This document shows positions 1 through 5,527 of a stretch of 12,335 nt of DNA, one piece after another. Position 1 is the first letter of the stretch. Each line of letters begins with the position of its first letter. Below the pieces are notes generated by a model. It was given only the letters and a program-made list of their open reading frames with translations. It made no database searches and was not told the origin of the DNA. The stretch covers positions 1-12,335 of the forward strand of contig NZ_CAJUHF010000029.1 of the NCBI RefSeq assembly GCF_910585845.1. Reading direction: 5' to 3'. The position numbers and the translations under genes were made by a program. The stretch is from an uncultured Bacteroides sp. Its GTDB lineage: Bacteria > Bacteroidota > Bacteroidia > Bacteroidales > Bacteroidaceae.

Positions 1-25
1 TTATCGGCTGAAAAACAGCCGATAA
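1..25. other. Perfect 10-bp hairpin at the window edge
   Basis: TTATCGGCTG at 1-10 pairs perfectly with CAGCCGATAA at 16-25 around an AAAAA loop. This looks like the stem of an intrinsic terminator for a gene left of the window. No T-run follows on the plus strand, and any run on the minus strand would lie outside the window, so the direction cannot be decided. Confidence 0.5.
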
Positions 26-53
26 AATTGTCGTGGCGGAAAATAGAATGATT

Positions 54-153
54 ACGTCTCACGAGCTGAATTTATTTGTTTCGTGGGACGAATTTGTTTG
101 CTTCGTGATGAATTTGTTTACTTCGTGACGAATTTATTCGTCTTGTAGGGTAA
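54..153. repeat. Tandem array of short degenerate palindromes (left copy)
   Basis: Five units of 16-18 bp begin near 54, 75, 97, 117 and 137. They are separated by 4-bp spacers of the form TTTA or TTTG, giving a period of 20-22 bp. The units are variants of an imperfect palindrome centred on CGTG/CACG, for example TTTGTTTCGTGGGACGAA at 75-92. The first unit shares GTCTCACGAG with a unit at 12001-12018, so the arrays at the two ends of the window belong to one family. The array lies downstream of the rpsP terminator and is non-coding. Its function is unknown. Confidence 0.7.
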
Positions 154-182
154 GGGTGTTTCTCCTACGGGACATATACAAA

Positions 183-218
183 AAAAGTCCCCTCCGTATG
201 GTTGCGGAGAGGACTTTT
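183..218 (-). terminator. rpsP intrinsic terminator
   Basis: AAAAGTCCCCTCCG at 183-196 pairs with CGGAGAGGACTTTT at 205-218 (13 of 14 positions) around an 8-nt loop. Read on the minus strand, the stem ends in a run of seven T (the complement of 180-186). It lies 42 bp past the rpsP stop codon and points the right way to end that transcript. Confidence 0.85.
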
Positions 219-260
219 ATAGCTTTTACTTCAACTGTTGTGAATCTGCTGTACTTGTTA

Positions 261-797
261 TTATTCAGCAGCAGCTTCGGTTTCAGCAGCGGGAGCTTCT
301 TCTGCAGGAGCTTCAGCGGCAGCTTTAGCAGCTTCTTCAGCAGCTTTCTTTTCAGCCAGAGCCTTAGCTTTTTCTGCATTCACTTTCTTTTCAGCTTCCA
401 GACGTGCTTTAGCTTCAGCTTTCTTCTGCTCTTCGTCTTTAGCCTTCAGGGCAGCCAGACCGTTTTGCTTGTTGTTCTTCCAAGCTTCGAATTTTGCTTC
501 AGCTTCAGCTTCGCCAAATGCGCCTTTAGCTACACCACCCAGCAAGTGTTTCTTCATGTAAACGCCTTCGCGGGACAGGATGTTGCGAACTGTGTCAGTA
601 GGTTGTGCACCTTTCAGGACCCAGTCAAGTGCGCGGTCGAACTTCAAATCTACTGTGGCAGGATTGGTGTTCGGGTTGTAAGTACCAATCTTCTCAATAA
701 ATTTACCATCACGTGGTGCTCTTACGTTTGCAATAACGATAGAGTAGAAAGCATAGCTTTTACGTCCATGTCTTTGCAATCTGATTTTTGTTGCCAT
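261..797 (-). CDS. rpsP: 30S ribosomal protein S16, with long Ala/Glu/Lys tail
   Basis: This is a 178-residue S16 protein of the small ribosomal subunit, which binds 16S rRNA during early 30S assembly. Residues 1 to about 85 are the conserved domain: the start MATKIRLQRHGRK, then YNPNTNP and the FDRALDWVLKGAQPTDTVRNIL stretch, split here at its ends, are classic S16. Typical bacterial S16 is about 80-90 residues, so the remaining ~90 residues are an extension. That tail is low-complexity and rich in Ala, Glu and Lys, probably a long charged helix ending in an acidic Ala/Glu run. Such tails are usual for S16 of Bacteroidota, as I recall. The ATG at 797 is the only start that keeps the complete S16 N-terminus. 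It follows an A/T-rich leader without a strong Shine-Dalgarno, normal for Bacteroides. The gene appears monocistronic, with a promoter at 857-887 and a terminator at 183-218. Confidence 0.97.
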   Translation of the reverse strand: MATKIRLQRHGRKSYAFYSIVIANVRAPRDGKFIEKIGTYNPNTNPATVDLKFDRALDWVLKGAQPTDTVRNILSREGVYMKKHLLGGVAKGAFGEAEAEAKFEAWKNNKQNGLAALKAKDEEQKKAEAKARLEAEKKVNAEKAKALAEKKAAEEAAKAAAEAPAEEAPAAETEAAAE

Positions 798-856
798 TTT
801 AAATTAATGTTTTAATGAATGATTTGAATAATGCTACTATCTCGTAATAGCGGGTG

Positions 857-887
857 CAAAGGTAAGGCTTTTATTTTGATTGACAAA
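857..887 (-). promoter_or_regulatory. rpsP promoter, Bacteroides -33/-7 type
   Basis: On the minus strand the -7 box TACCTTTG (complement of 857-864) matches the Bacteroides consensus TAnnTTTG. A TTTG -33 element (complement of 884-887) lies exactly 19 bp upstream, the expected spacing. Transcription would begin near 848-852, giving rpsP a leader of about 50 nt. Confidence 0.8.
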
Positions 888-1056
888 GAGTTTGCAGAAA
901 GAAAAATGGATGATTCTCAGCAAAAAGCTCTCTTTTTTGCGTATATTATATTTAAAGTGAGAGTAAACAATCTCTCTTTCAGATACGTTGTATAAAACGA
1001 GTTGGGCAGTTGCCTATTCTGTTTTTTCTAATCTATTCACTTTAAAAATAATAAGT

Positions 1057-2139
1057 ATGAGATCTTTTTCGTTTTTTATATCCGTAATTACGGGTTATAT
1101 GCTTTGGTCTATTTCTCCCCTTCAGGCATGCACAGGCATAACTCTAAAGAGCCAAGACGATGCAACGATTGTGGCACGTACAATTGAATGGGGAGGAAGT
1201 AATCTGAACAGTCGATATGTAATTGTTCCGCGGGGATATTCAGAACAGTCGTATACGCCCGATGGACAGGATGGCATGCTGTTTACTGCCCGTTATGGTT
1301 ATGTGGGATTGGCGGTTGAACAGAAAGAATTCATTGTAGAGGGAATTAATGAGACCGGTTTGTCGGCCGGTTTGTTTTACTTTCCGGGATATGGGGAATA
1401 TGAGAAATATGACAAAAAGCAGAGAGACAATAGTATATCCGATTTTCAGCTCGTGTCGTGGTTGCTTGGCAAATGTGCTACCGTTGAAGACGTGAAAAAA
1501 GCTGTTGCAGATGTGCATGTTATCAATATTGATCCCCGCGCGTCTACCGTGCACTGGCGTTTTATCGATATTACCGGACGCCAGCTTGTGTTGGAAATAA
1601 CGGGTCGGAAGGCTCACTTCCATGAAAATAAATTGGGAGTGCTCACCAATTCTCCAGGATTTGAATGGCATTTGACCAATCTGAATAACTACGTCAGCCT
1701 TTATCCCGGAATGACACAACCGCGTCAGTTGGGAAATGTCGACTTGTCTTCTTTTGGAGTGGGGAGTGGCTTTTGGGGGATTCCCGGTGATATAACCCCT
1801 CCGTCCCGTTTTGTTCGGGCTGCGTTCTATCAAGCTACGGCACCACAGAAATCCACTGCCCTTGAAACGGTTCTACAATGTTTTCAGATATTGAACAATT
1901 TTGATATTCCTATTGGCATGGAAACGTCGGAAGGAAAAACTCCTGTAGATATTCCCAGCGCCACACAATGGACATCAGCCACAGATATGAGAAACCGGAT
2001 TATCTATTTTCGCACGATGTATGACAGTACGATCAGAAGCATAGACTTACGTACGATTGATTTTTCGACCGTCACGTATCGTGCAGAACCGATGGATGCG
2101 GTGAAACAACAAAAGATAGAAGCTGTAGAGATTCAATAA
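1057..2139 (+). CDS. bsh: Secreted choloylglycine (bile salt) hydrolase, Ntn family
   Basis: This enzyme hydrolyses the amide bond of conjugated bile salts (glyco- or tauro-conjugates) or related linear amides such as penicillin V. The ATG at 1057 gives 360 residues starting with a signal peptide (residues 1-24, MRSFSFFISV onward, ending SPLQA). An upstream in-frame TTG at 988 would put 23 extra residues before it and is unlikely. Cleavage before Cys25 exposes the N-terminal nucleophile of the Ntn fold. Other family active-site positions are visible: Arg41 and Glu44 in VARTIEWG, Asn98 in the NETGL motif, Asn198 in LTNSPGFEW, and Arg251 in PSRFVR. Glu44 sits where the Gram-positive enzymes have Asp. 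The conserved TNLNNY motif is present. The signal peptide implies a periplasmic enzyme. Bile salt hydrolase is favoured over penicillin acylase from the LTNSP/TNLNNY motifs and the likely gut host, but substrate cannot be settled from sequence. No clear TAnnTTTG promoter was found in 900-1056. Confidence 0.9.
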   Translation: MRSFSFFISVITGYMLWSISPLQACTGITLKSQDDATIVARTIEWGGSNLNSRYVIVPRGYSEQSYTPDGQDGMLFTARYGYVGLAVEQKEFIVEGINETGLSAGLFYFPGYGEYEKYDKKQRDNSISDFQLVSWLLGKCATVEDVKKAVADVHVINIDPRASTVHWRFIDITGRQLVLEITGRKAHFHENKLGVLTNSPGFEWHLTNLNNYVSLYPGMTQPRQLGNVDLSSFGVGSGFWGIPGDITPPSRFVRAAFYQATAPQKSTALETVLQCFQILNNFDIPIGMETSEGKTPVDIPSATQWTSATDMRNRIIYFRTMYDSTIRSIDLRTIDFSTVTYRAEPMDAVKQQKIEAVEIQ

Positions 2140-2166
2140 GTTTAAGACGATATGTACACACATCTT

Positions 2167-2208
2167 AGAGCTTGTTTAAACTCTTTGAAGAGAATTTAAA
2201 CAGGCTCT
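2167..2208 (+). terminator. Hairpin terminator after the bile salt hydrolase gene
   Basis: AGAGCTTGTTTAAA at 2167-2180 pairs with TTTAAACAGGCTCT at 2195-2208 (13 of 14). The loop itself contains a small CTC/GAG stem around TTTGAA. It begins 28 bp after the stop codon at 2139. The U-tract is poor (TAAGTTCTC follows), so it may act in part as a stable 3' end rather than a strong intrinsic terminator. Confidence 0.6.
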
Positions 2209-2270
2209 TAAGTTCTCTGTTAATATGAAGAGACGCGATGTAATCTTCTTCTTAATGAAAGAAAGTGTAT

Positions 2271-2395
2271 CAAAACTCACAACAGATCACTCGGATTGCC
2301 ACAGATATCCTTTCTAAAATGCGGATAATCAAACTGAGTGCAGATAATCAAACTGATTAATCGGTAATAATCTGAATGATCTGTGGTGAGTTTTG
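2271..2395. repeat. 125-bp inverted-repeat element
   Basis: CAAAACTCACAACAGATCAC and the next 7 bases (2271-2297) form an inverted repeat with 2369-2395, matching at 24 of 27 positions. The interior holds a direct repeat, GATAATCAAACTGA at 2324-2337 and again at 2343-2356, period 19. No open reading frame lies inside. It fills most of the gap (2140-2473) between two converging genes. It resembles a small non-autonomous mobile repeat or a dispersed Bacteroides intergenic repeat. A transcript would fold into a long hairpin. No target-site duplication was recognised. Confidence 0.65.
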
Positions 2396-2473
2396 TCCAC
2401 CTCCTAAAGTAAGTCAACTCAGGCGTTATGACATACTCTCTTCTTTCTTACTTAAAAAAACAAGGCTGTTCTG

Positions 2474-2794
2474 TCATATATCTTTTTTCCAACGGATGAA
2501 AGAACTCTTGTCTATTTTGTTTTTACCAATCAGTTGGAGGCTATAAGAATCCAGACCGGCATAATGGTAATCGCCATAGTTTATGCCTCCCAAAAGATCT
2601 ATATTCAGGAATGTGCGGACAAGTTTTAATCCGCATCGCTCTATTTTCTCAACGATACATTTGCCTCCTAAAAGATTCATCAGCAGATATGCTGAGACTT
2701 CGTAGGCACACCAGCCACATTCTTCCAGATACAGATTAATACAGCAATCGTTGGATTGTTCTTTTGCTAATACTTCAGAAACTTCTTTTCTCAT
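2474..2794 (-). CDS. Small cysteine-rich protein of unknown function
   Basis: I do not recognise this family. From the ATG at 2794 it is 106 residues starting MRKEVSEVLAKEQSNDCC. An alternative in-frame ATG at 2839 adds 15 residues (MSFIRIPSKTIKLII). I prefer 2794 because the bases in front of it are A/T-rich like a normal Bacteroides leader, but this is uncertain. The protein has several cysteines, including a CC pair and a CGWC motif (CxxC) near the N-terminus, then two more in GGKCIVEKIERCG. It contains two LLGG repeats (NLLGGKC and DLLGGINYGDYH), which hint at an internal duplication. No signal peptide or clear membrane segment is seen. Composition is A/T-rich. The gene is divergent from the operon at 3073 and converges on the bile salt hydrolase gene; no consensus promoter was found for it. 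A real gene is likely but not certain. Confidence 0.55.
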   Translation of the reverse strand: MRKEVSEVLAKEQSNDCCINLYLEECGWCAYEVSAYLLMNLLGGKCIVEKIERCGLKLVRTFLNIDLLGGINYGDYHYAGLDSYSLQLIGKNKIDKSSFIRWKKDI

Positions 2795-2983
2795 GATAAT
2801 CAATTTAATCGTTTTTGAGGGAATCCTGATAAAACTCATCCCTGTAGTTGCTGCAACATAGTTTCCCGCATTATGGTTCAGGATAGTGGCCGAATTACTT
2901 GGTTTATTAACATTTTTAGATATCCTGTAACGAATAACTCTCTGCCGCGCTTGGCTCTTATTGATACCTTTTTATTCATTTTG

Positions 2984-3015
2984 TTCGTCTTTTCCGGAGA
3001 TTTTCTTTAATTTTG
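2984..3015 (+). promoter_or_regulatory. Promoter of the GNAT-ibrA-ibrB operon
   Basis: TAATTTTG at 3008-3015 is an exact match to the Bacteroides -7 consensus TAnnTTTG. The -33 element is weak: TTCG at 2984-2987 has the right spacing (20 bp), while a proper TTTG at 2980-2983 is 24 bp away. The start site would fall near 3020, leaving a leader of about 50 nt. Confidence 0.55.
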
Positions 3016-3072
3016 TCTGCACGATTTTATGTGGGAAGTTGAATTCAAACCATAATGAATAATTGAACGGTC

Positions 3073-3468
3073 ATGACACAGATAATAGAGTTGAACGGTA
3101 CGGAGAAACGGTTATACCAGCTTGTGGCTCCTTTAGTAATGAATCCAAAGGTATTGAAACAAAACAATAATTATCCTTTCCGTACATCGGAAAACTTCAA
3201 ATGGTTTGTTGCGGTAGAAGGAAAAAAAGTAGTTGGTTTTCTGCCTTTAGAGCATAAGAAAAGCGAAGCGATCATTAATAACTATTATGTGAAGGACAAC
3301 AATACTGAGGTGTTGAAAGCCCTTTTGGAAAAGGTGATTGACAGCATGGAAAAGGACAAACTGCTGACTTCGGTTACACTTATCGAACATCAGGATCTGT
3401 TTCTGGAGTCGGGATTCTCCGTAGAGAAGCTGTGGAGGCGTTATGTGAAAATGATTAAAGAGAAATAG
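3073..3468 (+). CDS. GNAT-like protein, first gene of the ibrA/ibrB-like operon
   Basis: This 131-residue protein has the outline of a small GNAT N-acetyltransferase domain. A strand pair around FVAVEGKKVVGFLPL (residues ~45-59) resembles GNAT beta strands 2-3. The segment around INNYYVKDNN leads into a long helix (EVLKALLEKVIDSM) where the acetyl-CoA loop normally sits. The end, LFLESGFSVEKLWRRYVKM, matches the typical final GNAT strands with their 'xxGF' turn. The usual acetyl-CoA-binding loop (Q/RxxGxG/A) is not visible, so catalytic activity is doubtful and it may be a degenerate or binding-only GNAT. The start at 3073 fits the promoter at 3008-3015. The stop codon is 2 nt before the next ATG, so it is co-transcribed with the IbrA- and IbrB-like genes and probably works with them. 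Its substrate is unknown. Confidence 0.75.
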   Translation: MTQIIELNGTEKRLYQLVAPLVMNPKVLKQNNNYPFRTSENFKWFVAVEGKKVVGFLPLEHKKSEAIINNYYVKDNNTEVLKALLEKVIDSMEKDKLLTSVTLIEHQDLFLESGFSVEKLWRRYVKMIKEK

Positions 3469-3470
3469 AA

Positions 3471-4763
3471 ATGGAGGCGCTTCAGAAGAATGTGTATGAA
3501 TTGGCACAAGAGCGTTTGGATATTATCTTCAAGCAATTCGATAATATTTGCGTTTCCTTTTCGGGAGGAAAGGATAGCGGCGTGCTGCTTAACTTGTGTA
3601 TCGACTACGTCCGTCGGCACGGGCTGAAACGGAAAATCTGTGTCTACCACATGGATTATGAAATCCAATACAGTATGACCATTGATTACGTGGACCGTAT
3701 CCTGGAAGACAACAAAGATATTCTGGAAGTATATCGGGTTTGTGTACCCTTCAAAGTAACCACCTGTACGTCCATGCATCAGAACTATTGGCGTCCGTGG
3801 GATCCGACAATGAAGGACATCTGGGTGCGGAAAATGCCGAAAGACCATCTGACGGTGGAATGTTTCCCATTCTATAAGGATACGATGTGGGATTACGAGT
3901 TCCAGATGTATTTTGCCAAATGGCTGCATCAGAAGAAAGATGCTGTCCGTTCCTGCTTTCTGATAGGCATACGCACGCAGGAAAGTTTTAACCGCTGGCG
4001 CAGTATCCACCTTGCCCGGAAGTATCAGATGTATCATAATTACCGTTGGACTTCCAAAATAGGAAACGACATCTTCAATGCGTATCCTATTTATGACTGG
4101 AAAACCACTGATATATGGACAGCGAACGGAAAGTTCGGATGGGATTATAACCGATTGTACGACTTGTACTATAAAGCCGGAGTGAACATCGAGCGCCAAC
4201 GCGTGGCAAGTCCTTTCCTTTGCGAAGCTCAGGAGAGCCTGCGGCTTTATAAAGTGATCGATCCTTCCACATGGGGAAAGATGATAGGCCGTGTGAATGG
4301 GGTGAACTTTACGGGTATCTACGGAGGCACGCATGCTATGGGATGGCAGACCGTGCGTTTGCCGAAAGGCTATACGTGGAAAGAGTTCATGCAATTCCTC
4401 TTGTCCACTCTGCCCGAGGAAACCCGACGCAACTACCTGCGGAAACTGACGGTCAGCATCGAATTTTGGCGTACAAAGGGAGGGTGCCTCAGCGAGGAGA
4501 CCATTCAGAAACTGCAGAAAGCAGGTGTGTCGTTGGAAGTAGTGAGCACGACTAACTATAAAACAAGTAAAAAACCTGTGAGAATGGACTATCTGGATGA
4601 TATCGACATCACGGAATTTCGTGAAATCCCTACTTACAAGCGGATGTGTGTCTGTATCCTGAAGAACGACCATGCCTGCAAATACATGGGCTTTGCGTTA
4701 AATAAGGAAGAGGCTTACCGAAGAGACAAAATAATGGAACAATTCAAAAATATGATGTTATGA
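3471..4763 (+). CDS. IbrA-like PAPS-reductase family protein with DUF3440
   Basis: This 430-residue protein belongs to the adenine-nucleotide alpha-hydrolase (PP-loop) superfamily, in the phosphoadenosine-phosphosulfate reductase-like group that carries a C-terminal DUF3440. The PP-loop SGGKDSG is at residues 31-37, just after FDNICVSF. A second family motif is GIRTQESFNRW near residue 168. The C-terminal part has CVCILKNDHACKYMGF, with three cysteines that could bind metal or take part in redox chemistry. The ECGLH-type catalytic Cys motif of assimilatory PAPS reductase (CysH) is absent, so sulfate assimilation is unlikely. The closest named relative is IbrA of Escherichia coli, which with IbrB activates expression of eib immunoglobulin-binding genes. 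The mechanism is not clear, and the biochemical reaction here is unknown. The start is 2 nt after the GNAT-like gene and the stop overlaps the next start by 4 nt, so translation of the three is probably coupled. Confidence 0.9.
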   Translation: MEALQKNVYELAQERLDIIFKQFDNICVSFSGGKDSGVLLNLCIDYVRRHGLKRKICVYHMDYEIQYSMTIDYVDRILEDNKDILEVYRVCVPFKVTTCTSMHQNYWRPWDPTMKDIWVRKMPKDHLTVECFPFYKDTMWDYEFQMYFAKWLHQKKDAVRSCFLIGIRTQESFNRWRSIHLARKYQMYHNYRWTSKIGNDIFNAYPIYDWKTTDIWTANGKFGWDYNRLYDLYYKAGVNIERQRVASPFLCEAQESLRLYKVIDPSTWGKMIGRVNGVNFTGIYGGTHAMGWQTVRLPKGYTWKEFMQFLLSTLPEETRRNYLRKLTVSIEFWRTKGGCLSEETIQKLQKAGVSLEVVSTTNYKTSKKPVRMDYLDDIDITEFREIPTYKRMCVCILKNDHACKYMGFALNKEEAYRRDKIMEQFKNMML

Positions 4764-5293
4764 GTGAATATCTAAGTCCGGTGTATGCGGTCAAGGCTGT
4801 ACCGGTGGAGAAAGTAGTGGCGAATGATTACAATCCTAATATAGTGGCACCGCCGGAGATGAGATTGTTGGAACTTTCTATTTGGGAGGATGGCTTTACG
4901 ATGCCCTGCGTCTGCTATTACGACAGCGAGGCGGACCAGTATATTCTGGTAGACGGATATCATCGTTATTCCGTGTTGAAAACCTCCCAGCGCATTTATC
5001 AGCGGGAAAAGGGATTGTTGCCGGTCGTAGTGATCAATAAGGAACTGTCTAACCGTATGGCGTCTACCATCCGCCACAACCGTGCCCGCGGTACGCACAA
5101 CATAGAGTTGATGTGCCACATCGTAGCCGAACTGGACAAGGCGGGAATGTCCGATCGGTGGATCATGAAGAATATCGGTATGGATCGTGACGAGCTGCTT
5201 CGCCTGAAGCAGATTTCAGGTCTGGCATCCCTCTTTTCGGACAAGGAATTCAGTATTCCGAATCCGGTAGAAGAGCCGACACCGGAAGAATGA
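4760..5293 (+). CDS. IbrB-like ParB N-terminal domain protein
   Basis: This 177-residue protein carries a ParB/sulfiredoxin-like domain. Typical features are NDYNPNIV (residues 22-29), SIWEDGF (40-46), VDGYHRYSVL (64-73), which corresponds to the ParB nucleotide-binding GxxR box, and IRHNRARGTH (104-113), a hallmark of IbrB-type proteins. The region after residue ~115 is helical, with MSDRWIMKNIGMDRDELLRL resembling the short helix-turn-helix after ParB domains, and could contact DNA. The protein is much shorter than chromosomal or plasmid ParB, and there is no parA or parS nearby, so a partition role is unlikely. The start ATG overlaps the stop of the IbrA-like gene in an ATGA arrangement, a strong sign of a paired function. 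By analogy with E. coli IbrAB the pair could be a transcriptional co-regulator, but this is inference. Confidence 0.88.
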   Translation: MSEYLSPVYAVKAVPVEKVVANDYNPNIVAPPEMRLLELSIWEDGFTMPCVCYYDSEADQYILVDGYHRYSVLKTSQRIYQREKGLLPVVVINKELSNRMASTIRHNRARGTHNIELMCHIVAELDKAGMSDRWIMKNIGMDRDELLRLKQISGLASLFSDKEFSIPNPVEEPTPEE

Positions 5294-5317
5294 TTCTTTG
5301 AGGAGGAAACTTTGGAA

Positions 5318-5461
5318 GGAGTTATCGGGAATTAACGGGAGTTATCACTTCGTTTTTAACTTCTAATTCCTAACGGAGCGAAGCGATAACTCCTTTATTT
5401 CCCTAATTTCTGAAAAGAAGAGTATCAGCCTTTAATTCCTGAATAACTTCCGTTAATTTCC
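5318..5461. repeat. Cluster of short direct and inverted repeats between convergent genes
   Basis: GGAGTTATC occurs at 5318-5326 and 5338-5346 (period 20). Its complement GATAACTCC is at 5385-5393, and a diverged complement follows at 5441-5461, where AATAACTTCCGTTAATTTCC mirrors GGAATTAACGGGAGTTATC of 5328-5346. AATTCCTAACGGAG near 5365 mixes parts of both orientations. The region is non-coding and could fold in several alternative ways. It fills most of the gap between the IbrB-like gene and addB. Confidence 0.6.
5338..5393 (+). terminator. Long hairpin ending the GNAT-ibrA-ibrB operon
   Basis: GGAGTTATCACTTCG at 5338-5352 pairs with CGAAGCGATAACTCC at 5379-5393 (14 of 15), with a 26-nt loop. 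TTTATTT follows directly, a modest U-tract on the plus strand. It is 44 bp past the ibrB-like stop codon. The loop is longer than usual for an intrinsic terminator, so efficiency is uncertain. Confidence 0.55.
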
Positions 5462-5490
5462 TCTGACTCTCTCAAAATAATACTTTCCTC

Positions 5491-5522
5491 AAGAGGAGTC
5501 CTTCTTCAAAAGAACACCTCTT
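5491..5522 (-). terminator. Weak hairpin downstream of addB
   Basis: AAGAGG at 5491-5496 pairs with CCTCTT at 5517-5522, with a partial inner stem of TTCTT against AGAA around CAAA. It is 5 bp past the addB stop codon (5528-5530) on the minus strand. There is no clear T-run immediately after it in that direction, so this is only a candidate terminator. Confidence 0.3.
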
Positions 5523-5527
5523 CTTCT

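Noticed and set aside
54..153. CRISPR array
   Set aside because: Units are palindromic, degenerate and separated by only 4-bp near-identical spacers, with no cas genes nearby; the same applies to 12001-12128.
156..815. 219-codon plus-strand open frame over rpsP
   Set aside because: Its Phe/Ser-rich product is the reverse reading of the Ala/Glu/Lys repeats of S16 and runs through the rpsP terminator.
988..1056. TTG start giving 23 extra residues on the bile salt hydrolase
   Set aside because: It would bury the signal peptide; the ATG at 1057 places a normal signal peptide directly at the N-terminus.
900..1056. Promoter for the bile salt hydrolase gene
   Set aside because: TATATTTA and TACGTTGT are near misses to the -7 consensus, but neither has a TTTG at the right upstream spacing.
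1240..1833. 197-codon open frame antisense to the bile salt hydrolase
   Set aside because: The plus strand encodes the complete set of family active-site residues; the antisense product matches nothing I know.
3441..4673. 410-codon open frame antisense to the IbrA-like gene
   Set aside because: The plus-strand product carries the PP-loop and RTQES motifs and is tightly spaced with both neighbours; the antisense product has no recognisable domain.
3471..4763. Assimilatory PAPS reductase (CysH)
   Set aside because: The ECGLH catalytic motif is missing, a DUF3440-type C-terminal region is present, and no other sulfate-assimilation gene is nearby.
4760..5293. Chromosome or plasmid partition ParB
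   Set aside because: The protein is short, has IbrB-type IRHNRARGTH and VDGYHRY motifs, overlaps an IbrA-like gene, and no parA or parS site is present.
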